64,000 nt of DNA from RGIG3002 sp964449325 (GTDB taxonomy: Bacteria > Bacillota > Clostridia > Lachnospirales > Lachnospiraceae), in NCBI GenBank assembly GCA_964449325.1, contig CAYUYJ010000004.1, forward strand, positions 1 to 64,000. The letters are read 5' to 3'. The position numbers and the translations under genes were made by a program. Shown in pieces: positions 42,340 through 50,645 of this stretch; positions within the stretch are counted from its first letter, which is position 1, and each line of letters opens with the position of its first letter. The notes under the pieces are model-generated. The model did not search any database. It was not told the DNA's origin and saw nothing but the letters and a program-made list of their open reading frames with translations.

Positions 42340-44709
42340 ATGTTAAATAATAATTATCTGATGTTCGGCAATTCCATAATGCAGAAATATGGTGGGATGA
42401 TCAGCAGGATTAATCCCCTGTCGCTTGTTTTTCTTCAAAATGAGGAAGAAGAGGAACAGCAACCGGCAGGTCCTGCACAGATTACCAATGTGCGCAATTT
42501 TTTTTATCGTACCAATCATTACCTTTACAATAATGTAGTAAACCGGTATGTACAGAATTACAATCAGGTTGTATCGGTTCTGAATTCGAATACGATATAC
42601 GCAGACAGTCCCAACTTTAAACTGGATATTCACCCTGTTCAATTGAACCATACAGCAGCGCAGACAACAGCAAATATGGAAATGGTAGTAGAACAGGTTA
42701 CAAAGCGTCTGTTAAAGGAATATGTCCGGAGCAACCACTTAAAGGAACAGGTTACGGAAGTTGTCCTGAAACAACTGATGGAAGGCAAACCCTTTGATTC
42801 TCTGAAGATATTGCCATTAAGGACAAGAGAAAGGATTCTTTCAGAGATAACGAAGGAAGTACGGGAAAAGGTTCTTCCTACCGTGCACAAACAGACAGAA
42901 CAAACGGTATTGACAGAGGAGACAACGAAATTACTGCAGCAATCCGTAAAAACAGTGATAGCGCAGAATGCGGGCAAAATGCCGGAACCGGTTATAGCGG
43001 AGACGACGGCAAAAATGACCAGGGAGCTTGCCATATATTTGACAAAAGAACTTGAGAGAGTTTCCGTATCCGATAAAAAGCAGACAGAGCATACCGTAGA
43101 AAAGCAGACAAGTAATGTCGTAGAAAAGCAGACAAAGATTATCGTAGAAAAACAGAACAAAAATCGAAGAGAAATCGTAAACAATATATTGGTAAGGCTG
43201 ATAGAGCCCTATATTATGGCGATGTCACCGGGGACCTCCCGTTCCGTAATCCGTCAGGAAATACTGAAGGAATGTCGGAAGGATGAGACGGTGGGAGTCC
43301 TTATACAGGAGCTGGATTATGCCGCCAAAACCGTGGAAAATCGGACAAATACGGTGCGAATTCGGGAAATGATAATGTCATTAGTACAAAGAATTGCAGA
43401 GCATACGGACACCTGCCGAAAGGGAAAAGAAAAATACGAAAGACAAATCGTCAGTCGGCTTACGCCTCTTCCGGTCAGACCGGTCAGCCTGGAATTCAGA
43501 AAAGAGCAGACGGATGAAGCAAAAGAGGAAGGTGGGCAGAAGCCTGCAAAGCAGGAAAACCCGATTCTTCAGCAGAAGGTAGTTCAAATTCTCAAAAAAG
43601 AGCAGACAACAGAAAACAAGTATTACACACATTTCATAGAACAATTTATAAAGAAAAACAAGGAACAGCGGGAAACGGAAATAGACAGAAGTTCACTTCC
43701 CGGCGGCATCATTTACCATCAGAAACCAAAAGAAACCGTACATTTTATAAACAGGGATGTAATCAGGTTGCCTCTGGAGGTGCTTGACCGGTCCCGGAAC
43801 GATTCTGTGCGGGAACAGATGGTAAAAGAAAATGAGGCGGCAGGCAGAGTATCAAAAGAAATAAAAAGTGAAATAAGAAATGAAGTAAAAAATGAAATAA
43901 AAAATGAAATAAACAATGAAATAGTGATTAATACGGCAGAGGAAACCGTTCATAAAATAGAAAATCAGATTACGGAATATCAGGAACAGGCGGAGCGGAG
44001 AGTGATTCATCGGCAGATACCGCAATTTACTGCCGGGAATCCTGTAACCCATAAGCAGATAAATATGCTATACAGTTCTTTTGAATCTGCAGTTTCCTAT
44101 AATGTCGGAACACAGGAGCTCACATTTTTGTTTTATGAGGGGCAGGAACCTGCAGGAAATGCTATGCAGGGAGAAAGAAGTGTGGTACAGAGAGAAAGAA
44201 GTGCGGTACAGACAGATAGAAGCCCGACACAGACAGATAGAAGTCCGGCACAGACAGAAAGAAGTCCGGCACAGACAGCGCCCTCTTCCATGCTCATGAC
44301 TCCCGTGAGTCTGATTCATAAAAGTGAGGAAAACGGAAAGGAAAGCAAGGAGAAAGAAAGTCCTTCCGAAAGCTTACAAAAGAAAGAGATTGTACAACCG
44401 GACATTGAATTTACAAGGGAGGTTGTGACAAAGCAGAATATTGACCATGTCATAACGGAGCATATGCAGCAAAATCAGCAGGGTGCAGCAGCCGGGCAGT
44501 TACCGATGTCAGAAAACCCGGTGCAGGGAATTATGGGAGGTCAGTTTTGGGGACAGCAGGCAGGCATGGTGTCTGCTGCCAATGTGGAACGGATGATTTC
44601 GGAGAGTGTGTCAAAAAAAGTAGATGACAACATTCAGGAGATCAGCAGACAGGTATATCGCAGCCTGGCTCGTCAGATTAAGAAGGAGCAGGAGAGGAGA
44701 GGATTGTAG
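42340..44709 (+). CDS. 789-aa repeat-rich helical protein, tape-measure candidate
   Basis: A large hydrophilic protein with no recognised domain. It contains long coiled-coil runs, a Gln/Lys repeat block (HTVEKQTSNVVEKQTKIIVEKQNK is about residues 248-271), an EI-rich block (IKSEIRNEVKNEIKNEINNE, about 507-526), and five seven-residue repeats of the ERSPAQT type (about 612-646). It lies between tube 2 and the tube/LysM-type gene. No separate tape-measure protein is visible in the cluster, and a long extended helical protein in this position could fill that role. The start ATG 42340 touches the previous stop. Confidence 0.55.
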   Translation: MLNNNYLMFGNSIMQKYGGMISRINPLSLVFLQNEEEEEQQPAGPAQITNVRNFFYRTNHYLYNNVVNRYVQNYNQVVSVLNSNTIYADSPNFKLDIHPVQLNHTAAQTTANMEMVVEQVTKRLLKEYVRSNHLKEQVTEVVLKQLMEGKPFDSLKILPLRTRERILSEITKEVREKVLPTVHKQTEQTVLTEETTKLLQQSVKTVIAQNAGKMPEPVIAETTAKMTRELAIYLTKELERVSVSDKKQTEHTVEKQTSNVVEKQTKIIVEKQNKNRREIVNNILVRLIEPYIMAMSPGTSRSVIRQEILKECRKDETVGVLIQELDYAAKTVENRTNTVRIREMIMSLVQRIAEHTDTCRKGKEKYERQIVSRLTPLPVRPVSLEFRKEQTDEAKEEGGQKPAKQENPILQQKVVQILKKEQTTENKYYTHFIEQFIKKNKEQRETEIDRSSLPGGIIYHQKPKETVHFINRDVIRLPLEVLDRSRNDSVREQMVKENEAAGRVSKEIKSEIRNEVKNEIKNEINNEIVINTAEETVHKIENQITEYQEQAERRVIHRQIPQFTAGNPVTHKQINMLYSSFESAVSYNVGTQELTFLFYEGQEPAGNAMQGERSVVQRERSAVQTDRSPTQTDRSPAQTERSPAQTAPSSMLMTPVSLIHKSEENGKESKEKESPSESLQKKEIVQPDIEFTREVVTKQNIDHVITEHMQQNQQGAAAGQLPMSENPVQGIMGGQFWGQQAGMVSAANVERMISESVSKKVDDNIQEISRQVYRSLARQIKKEQERRGL
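44173..44277 (+). repeat. Five 21-bp tandem repeats inside the 789-aa protein gene
   Basis: Units at 44173, 44194, 44215, 44236 and 44257 encode ERSVVQR, ERSAVQT, DRSPTQT, DRSPAQT and ERSPAQT. The phase of three bases keeps the frame if units are gained or lost. Confidence 0.8.
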
Positions 44710-44711
44710 AG

Positions 44712-45371
44712 ATGTCAATAGGATTGCAATATGGGGTAGATTTGGTCAAAGAGGTATTTTTTGGCCCCATTACAAAGGCATCACTGGAGTTTTGTGATGA
44801 AAAAGGGAATGTGGAGAAATCCATACAGTGCGGATTTAATCCAACAGAGTATAGTGTATCGAAGTCCCTCGGATATTATGCGGAAACCGGCTTAAATCAG
44901 CCCTTTGAAATGAAGGATTTGAAATTTATGAGAGGGGAACCTTCCACACTCTCCGTCAATATTTTGGTGGATGATACCAATATGGTGGGGTCTGTTGTAA
45001 AGTACGGAACTCAAATATATTCGGCGGTAAAAACCGGGAAGGGTCTCAAAACTCCTAAAACGGTGAAAGAAGCATGTCAGCTCCTTGAAGGATTTATGCA
45101 TAATGATTCCAAAACAAAGACAACCCCGTTTATTGCGTTTAACTGGGGAGAAATGAGATTTATCGGGAAATTGCGTAGCTACAATGCCCAGTTTATCATG
45201 TTTGACAGGTCAGGCGATCCTACCCGTGCCAAAATAGGATTGCAGATTGTCGGAGAGGATACGTATTTTCTGGGGAAATCTTCGTTATTGTCCGGTGGCT
45301 CTGCAGGAAAGTCTGATGCAAGAAAAATGGGAGAACAATCGGGGCAGCTGAATATCAGAAAGCTCATATGA
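44712..45371 (+). CDS. CIS tube/LysM-type baseplate protein (Afp7-like), without LysM
   Basis: A 219-residue protein resembling the N-terminal domain of the Afp7-type contractile-injection tube protein: KASLEFCDEKGNVEKSIQCGFNPTEYSVSKS, and FIAFNWGEMRFIGKLRSYNAQFIMF. Afp7-class proteins end in a LysM domain; here the sequence stops soon after the core, with a Ser/Gly-rich tail (LSGGSAGKSDARK), so LysM appears absent. It links the tube to the hub. The gene follows the previous stop by two bases. Confidence 0.75.
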   Translation: MSIGLQYGVDLVKEVFFGPITKASLEFCDEKGNVEKSIQCGFNPTEYSVSKSLGYYAETGLNQPFEMKDLKFMRGEPSTLSVNILVDDTNMVGSVVKYGTQIYSAVKTGKGLKTPKTVKEACQLLEGFMHNDSKTKTTPFIAFNWGEMRFIGKLRSYNAQFIMFDRSGDPTRAKIGLQIVGEDTYFLGKSSLLSGGSAGKSDARKMGEQSGQLNIRKLI

Positions 45372-45410
45372 TAAGTGATTAAAATTAGTATATAGGAAAC
45401 GTGGAAAAGT

Positions 45411-46508
45411 ATGGATTTGATGACAGGTACTACCAATTATACAGCATTGAAAACTAAATATTCCAATTTTATGGTTCCCACACTGGAAATCAAAGTGGAT
45501 GGAAAAAAAATGATTTCAACCGGAAAGATTAAGATTCAAGAACTGATGGTAGATTTGACCTGTGGGTATGAGGCCAGTGGATGCGAATTTCTGTTGGGAG
45601 ATTGTTACGACACCGAGAAAGAGGACTTTATCCGTGACGTTTCCGACAAATTTCAAATCGGGAAAAAAGTGGAAGTTCTGACAGGCTATGAAAAGACGGA
45701 AATGGTTTTTTCCGGATATATTGATACCGTAAGTTATGAATTTTCGAACAATTCAGTCGGTGAGATCAGAGTACGCTGCATGGATGCCAAGGGTCTTTTG
45801 ATGAAAAACCGGCGGCTGGAGGCTTTTAAGGAAGAAAGTGCGGATGCAGTCGTAAAAAGCCTTCTGACGAGTCAGCCGGTGAGCTATTATCTGTCTGGGA
45901 AAGAAATAGATACCTGTTCCAAAGAGGACGTTCCCCTTCGTTCGGGTATGAAGACCGACTATGACATTATCGTCGAGCTTGCCGGAAAAATGGGATTTGA
46001 ATTTTTTATTATCCAGGGGAAGGCATATTTCCGAAAAGCGGAGAAGACAACCACCCCAATCATGACGCTGGAACCAAAGTTCGGAGTGGAGGAGACATTT
46101 GTGTCTTATTCCGGAAATAAGCTGGTAGAGAATGTTGAGGTGCGTTCCATTAATCAGGAAAACGGAGAGATGATTCAGGGAAAAGCCAAGCTGACGGGCA
46201 AATACAGTAACGGTGCTTCTGCAAATAAAATATACCGTTCTACAACCCAGGTGTATTATGAGCCCGGAGTAGGAAGCGTTTCGGAGGCTTCCACAAGAGC
46301 AAGTGTCCGCATGGATGCTTTGAAAAGTCATTTCTGTTCGATGGAGCTGATTTGTACCGGCATACCGGAGCTGGTTCCGGGACGTTTTGTAAAGCTGGAT
46401 AAATTTGCTTCTGCAGTCAACGGCAAATATTACATTACGGGAATTACGCATCATTTTGAGCAGGACACATATAGAACAACGGTAAAAGCGAGACGAAGCA
46501 GTTTGTAA
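45411..46508 (+). CDS. Baseplate hub protein (gpD/gp27-like, Afp8 N-terminal type)
   Basis: A 365-residue phage-late-control-D family protein: KVEVLTGYEKTEMVFSGYIDTVSYEF, the segment RCMDAKGLLM and the final half (PGRFVKLDKFASAVNGKYYITGITHHF) are typical of the hub that surrounds the spike. In VgrG and Afp8 this unit is fused to the spike; here hub and spike (next gene) are separate. It makes a trimer under the tube. Confidence 0.85.
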   Translation: MDLMTGTTNYTALKTKYSNFMVPTLEIKVDGKKMISTGKIKIQELMVDLTCGYEASGCEFLLGDCYDTEKEDFIRDVSDKFQIGKKVEVLTGYEKTEMVFSGYIDTVSYEFSNNSVGEIRVRCMDAKGLLMKNRRLEAFKEESADAVVKSLLTSQPVSYYLSGKEIDTCSKEDVPLRSGMKTDYDIIVELAGKMGFEFFIIQGKAYFRKAEKTTTPIMTLEPKFGVEETFVSYSGNKLVENVEVRSINQENGEMIQGKAKLTGKYSNGASANKIYRSTTQVYYEPGVGSVSEASTRASVRMDALKSHFCSMELICTGIPELVPGRFVKLDKFASAVNGKYYITGITHHFEQDTYRTTVKARRSSL

Positions 46509-46522
46509 GAGGAGGTTTTCCT

Positions 46523-47305
46523 ATGTCAGATTCCATTATTGATTTGTTGCAGATGCCAAATGAAATGTATGACAACCAGATGATGCCGGGATTTGTTCAG
46601 GGGACTGTGGTTGAAAACAACAATGACAAGTATCCCGGAATGGTAAAGGTTTCTTTTACCGTATGGGAGAAGGACAAAAATATGATTGAATGGGTTCGTC
46701 TGTTGTCCCCTTATACGGGTAAAGATTACGGAAGCTATCTGGTGCCCGAGATTGATGAAACCGTACTGATAGGTTTTATCGGAGGCAGTTTGAAAAAACC
46801 ATTTCTTTTGGGAAGTCTTTACCCTGCGGATTCCCAGCTGGTAAAGGAACGATTTGATAAAAAAAATGTAAATAAGGTGCTTAGAACCAAGCGAGGAACC
46901 GAAATCGCCATTAATGAGACAGAGAACAAGGACTCCATAACCATCAAGACACCAAAGGAAAGCAAACTTGTGATGGAAGATGAAAATGAGACGATCTTGA
47001 TGTCAGACAAACAGGGTAAAAATCAGATATTTCTGGATTTGAAGAACGGTGAGATTACAATATCTGCCGAGAAGAAGCTTAACCTGAAGACGGGAAATGC
47101 ATCTCTGGAAATGGAGGGAAGTCAGGGCAATGTCACGGTCACAGGTAATAAGGTGGCAGTGAATGCAAAGCAGTCTCTGGCGATGGAAGGAAAGACAAGC
47201 ACGACAGTAAAAGGCGGTTCCTTAACGGCAGAAGGAATGCAGGCGGCAACGCTCAAAGCAAGCGGTCAGCTGACGGTAAGCGGAGCGATGGTCAAGATCA
47301 ATTAG
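46523..47305 (+). CDS. Baseplate spike protein (gpV/gp5-like)
   Basis: A 260-residue baseplate-assembly V protein. The OB-fold part (FVQGTVVENNNDKYPGMVKV, WVRLLSPYTGKDYGSYLVPE, DETVLIGFIGGSLKKPFLLGSLY) is followed by a repeated beta-helical spike (about 125-260) with motifs such as ISAEKKLNLKTG and LTAEGMQAATLKASGQLTV. The PAAR-like protein probably caps it. GAGGAGG precedes the ATG. Confidence 0.87.
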   Translation: MSDSIIDLLQMPNEMYDNQMMPGFVQGTVVENNNDKYPGMVKVSFTVWEKDKNMIEWVRLLSPYTGKDYGSYLVPEIDETVLIGFIGGSLKKPFLLGSLYPADSQLVKERFDKKNVNKVLRTKRGTEIAINETENKDSITIKTPKESKLVMEDENETILMSDKQGKNQIFLDLKNGEITISAEKKLNLKTGNASLEMEGSQGNVTVTGNKVAVNAKQSLAMEGKTSTTVKGGSLTAEGMQAATLKASGQLTVSGAMVKIN

Positions 47306-47325
47306 GAAGATAAGAGGTTAGCGAT

Positions 47326-47742
47326 ATGGCAGATGCAACTATGTTTTTGGGAAAAGGATTTAGTTTTCCACCCAAGGTAGATGCTACAACAGGGCGTTTC
47401 ATAATGTCAGAGGGAGAAGAGGATATCAAGGAAGCAATTTATCTCATTCTTATGACCAGACTTAAGGAGCGGCCCATGTGTCCGAATTTTGGCTGTAATA
47501 TAGAAAACTACGTGTTCGATATGCCGGACAGGAGAGCGGAAAGAGGAATGGAAGATGCGATTACGACCGCTCTGGCCGGATGGGAACCGAGAATTGATAA
47601 TATACAGGTAACGATTAATAAGGAACGGATTTCAGAAGGTATTATTCTGATAGAAATCGGATATACGGTTCGCAAAAACAACAATGCGGTCAATCTGGTA
47701 TTTCCTTATTATTTGGAAGAAGGCTTCAGTACATGGAGGTAA
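47326..47742 (+). CDS. Baseplate wedge protein gp25 (GPW/gp25 family)
   Basis: A 138-residue protein of the gp25 family: FLGKGFSFPPKVDATTGRF, EEDIKEAIYLILMTRLKERPMCPNFGCNIENYVFD. This lysozyme-like wedge unit nucleates sheath assembly in the baseplate. Its stop lies within the ribosome site of the next gene. Confidence 0.9.
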   Translation: MADATMFLGKGFSFPPKVDATTGRFIMSEGEEDIKEAIYLILMTRLKERPMCPNFGCNIENYVFDMPDRRAERGMEDAITTALAGWEPRIDNIQVTINKERISEGIILIEIGYTVRKNNNAVNLVFPYYLEEGFSTWR

Positions 47743-47750
47743 TCCGATTA

Positions 47751-50627
47751 ATGGAAACAGGGAAGATGAGAGAACAATTGCAAAGGCTGGCACAGTCCTA
47801 TACACCGGAGTGGCACTTTACGCAGGAAAATCCCGATGCAGGTTCGGTATTGGGAATATTGATTTCCGATATGCTGGAGGATAGCAGCAAGCGGCTGGAA
47901 GGGGCAATGCATAAGCATAAGATTCAATACCTGAATCGATTTGATGCGATGATCAGAGAACCGGTATCGGCATCCAAAGGGTATGTACAGTTCATTCCGG
48001 TAGCAGGAAGTGAGGGAATCAAAGTAGTTCCGAAAGGAACCCAGTTGTCTGCCGATGCGCAGGGGCAGGAAATCTTGTTTGAGACGATGCATGATATTTG
48101 TCTGGCAGATGCAGGAATCACTTCTGTGGTTGTGACAGACGGTAAAGAGGACAAAATCGTATTTCTTGCAGGAAAGGATACGCAAAACCGCCTGACTGAT
48201 GTTGACTGCAAGGCATTTGACGTAAGCGGGCCAAATGAAGCATCCCACTTATTTTATATCTGTTTTGACTCTATTCTGGATCATACCAGAGGATTGCAGC
48301 TGGTGCTTACAATAGAAGCAGAGAAGGAAGAGGAGGCTTTGAAGTCCGCAAAACTGCTTGCATCCGATCAGGTACAGATTGTCATGGCAGAGCCTGTTGG
48401 TGAAGGGGAAAACCACTATAAGGAAATAGCGTTTGACAGTATCACAGCAGTAGATAACAAGGTCTTTCTGAACAAAGAAGACTATATGCCGACGCAGATG
48501 GAACTGCATGGGAAAAAAGGATACTTTCTGATTGTCAGAGTTGTGGGGAAGATGCAGGAGCTTATTTTGTCAGGGCTTAAGATCAGCATGGAAAAAGCCG
48601 AAATTGTTCCGGACAAGATAAGACTGGAGGGAAGCGAAACGAAAGCAGGAAAATTCAGTCCCTTCGGTGTGCCATTGCAGCTTTTGGCAGAGTGCGGGAT
48701 GGATTCTGCAGAGGTTTTTTCCAAAAAGGATGCCCTTGTGACAATGTCCTTTGACCTCGATTATGAAATAAGAGAGGAAAAATTGGAAGTACCGGATGTC
48801 AATATTGAATATAAGTCAATCATGAAACGTCCGCCGGAAGCAGCATATGCGAAACCGGTCATGGTATGTGCAGACAGAGTGGCATGGGAATACTTAAGCA
48901 CAACGGGGTGGAAACGTTTGTTGCCGGATTCCGAATCGGAACGTATTCTGAATGGGGAACGGGAAGGGAACATGGTGTTACAGTTTATCTGTCCCGCAGA
49001 TATGGTCTCTTCGGAAGAGACAAATGAACCCCGCGTGAGAGTGCGGCTGTTACAGGCAGACAATATATACAAGATACCCGCTGTTTATAAGTGTCCGGTT
49101 ATCAGGCAGCTTCGGTTTTCATACAGCTATGAGGGAAGAGCCAGGGAACCGATAGCGGCCTACACGATAAATAATTATCAGACAAGAGACTGCCTTGAGC
49201 GTTTCAAAAGCGGAATGGATACGCAGATATTCTATTCTACCGAGCAGCCGGAACGGAGCATGTATTTCTGTTTTGATGAATCGATTCAGGGCATGCCGTT
49301 TTCCCTCTATTTTGATTTGGAGAATTACAGTGATCTTCCGGTGGATTTTACGGTGGAATACAGCAGGAAGGATGATTTTAAGGCAATCCGTATTGTGGAC
49401 GGTACAAACGGAATGTTAAACTCCGGTACCATGCAGTTTCTGATTTCCGGGGACATGGAAAAAAGAACCTTGTTCGGGAAGGAAGGATACTTCCTTCGTT
49501 TCAAAGGCTATGAAAAGGAATATCCGGGTTACCGGCTTCCCGTTATGAAAGCTGTTTACCCTAATGTGGTTAAGGCGGAGAATCTTAATACCAGCGAAGA
49601 GTATTTCTATATTGATGATAAAAACGAAGAGCTCACAATAAAGCTCAAGAATGAAAATTTGAAACAGCTTTCAGTATGGATACATGAAAACAAAGGCCCC
49701 CGGGCTGAATGGGTGGAATGGAAGCAGGCATCTCGCAGCTATGAATACGGCAGAGTCTACCAGGCAGATATGGCAGCAGGTACGGTTACCTTTGGAAGCT
49801 TTGCTTTTTCGGATATTGCCTTATCGCAGGACGGGCCGGAAATTATGGTAAAGCACCGCAATTATGAAGGCAAAGCGGCGAATCTGCCGGAAAACTCCAT
49901 AGTGACACTACGGGACAGCAACCGCTTTGTCAGTGAGGTAACCAATCCGTTCCCCACATATGGCGGTTATGATGCTTACACAGAGAAAAGTACCACGGAA
50001 TATATTACCGGGGTATTGCGGAGCAGAAACCGTGTGGTAACGGAAGGGGATATTCTGGATCTGCTCAGACAGACCTCTTACAGTGTAGTAGGAATTAAGT
50101 GCGGTCTGGATGTGGATGCATTGGGAAATCCGGCACCCGGAAGAGTGACGGTAGCCGTGCTTACCAAAGAATACGATAAGGGAACGCATATTTTCCATGA
50201 AATCAAGGAAGAAATGAGAAAAAAACTGGAGGAGTGCGGAAGCTTTTCGGTAATGGGAAGGGAAGTACAACTCACACAGCCTCATTTCCTAAGATTGAAT
50301 GTCAGGCTGTGGCTGGAAAAGGACACCATGGAAAATGCGTATGATATGCAGAACACGGCATATACGGTTATTGAAGAATTCATTCATCCGCTGACAGGCG
50401 GTCTGGATGGTACCGGTTGGAAAATCGGCAGTTTTCCAAGGGTTTCACAGATTCGTGCTTATCTGCGTAAGCGGCTTAAAAATGTGAGCATTGCCAAGCT
50501 GGCAGTGACCACGATGGTGGAGGATAAGGAAGTGGAGATCAAAGAGGATGTCAGTGATATCAGTCAAAGCCCGTTTATCCTTCCGGTCAGTGGAGAGCAT
50601 GTGATACATATTGATTTGAGACAGTAA
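47751..50627 (+). CDS. Baseplate wedge protein 1 (J/gp47-like, Afp11 type)
   Basis: A 958-residue J-like protein. The start (YTPEWHFTQENPDAGSVLGILISDML) and the J-domain signatures (SRNRVVTEGDILDLLRQTSYSVVGIKCG, then PGRVTVAVLTKEY, and SFPRVSQIRAYLRKRLKNV near the end) fit the large wedge protein Afp11. ATG 47751 was chosen with GGAGGT ten bases upstream; ATG 47733 is in frame and overlaps gp25. Confidence 0.87.
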   Translation: METGKMREQLQRLAQSYTPEWHFTQENPDAGSVLGILISDMLEDSSKRLEGAMHKHKIQYLNRFDAMIREPVSASKGYVQFIPVAGSEGIKVVPKGTQLSADAQGQEILFETMHDICLADAGITSVVVTDGKEDKIVFLAGKDTQNRLTDVDCKAFDVSGPNEASHLFYICFDSILDHTRGLQLVLTIEAEKEEEALKSAKLLASDQVQIVMAEPVGEGENHYKEIAFDSITAVDNKVFLNKEDYMPTQMELHGKKGYFLIVRVVGKMQELILSGLKISMEKAEIVPDKIRLEGSETKAGKFSPFGVPLQLLAECGMDSAEVFSKKDALVTMSFDLDYEIREEKLEVPDVNIEYKSIMKRPPEAAYAKPVMVCADRVAWEYLSTTGWKRLLPDSESERILNGEREGNMVLQFICPADMVSSEETNEPRVRVRLLQADNIYKIPAVYKCPVIRQLRFSYSYEGRAREPIAAYTINNYQTRDCLERFKSGMDTQIFYSTEQPERSMYFCFDESIQGMPFSLYFDLENYSDLPVDFTVEYSRKDDFKAIRIVDGTNGMLNSGTMQFLISGDMEKRTLFGKEGYFLRFKGYEKEYPGYRLPVMKAVYPNVVKAENLNTSEEYFYIDDKNEELTIKLKNENLKQLSVWIHENKGPRAEWVEWKQASRSYEYGRVYQADMAAGTVTFGSFAFSDIALSQDGPEIMVKHRNYEGKAANLPENSIVTLRDSNRFVSEVTNPFPTYGGYDAYTEKSTTEYITGVLRSRNRVVTEGDILDLLRQTSYSVVGIKCGLDVDALGNPAPGRVTVAVLTKEYDKGTHIFHEIKEEMRKKLEECGSFSVMGREVQLTQPHFLRLNVRLWLEKDTMENAYDMQNTAYTVIEEFIHPLTGGLDGTGWKIGSFPRVSQIRAYLRKRLKNVSIAKLAVTTMVEDKEVEIKEDVSDISQSPFILPVSGEHVIHIDLRQ

Positions 50628-50645
50628 AGAAAAGGAGGGAGACTT

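Noticed and set aside
42639..43184. Long minus-strand open frame opposite the 789-aa protein gene
   Set aside because: It mirrors the repeat-rich coding strand, has no ribosome site and encodes low-complexity Cys/Phe/Ser sequence.
44173..44277. CRISPR-like repeat array
   Set aside because: Units are directly adjacent without spacers and stay in frame within a coding gene.
45753..46454. Minus-strand open frame of 233 codons opposite the hub gene
   Set aside because: The plus strand carries a clear gpD-family gene, and the antisense product has no recognisable motif.
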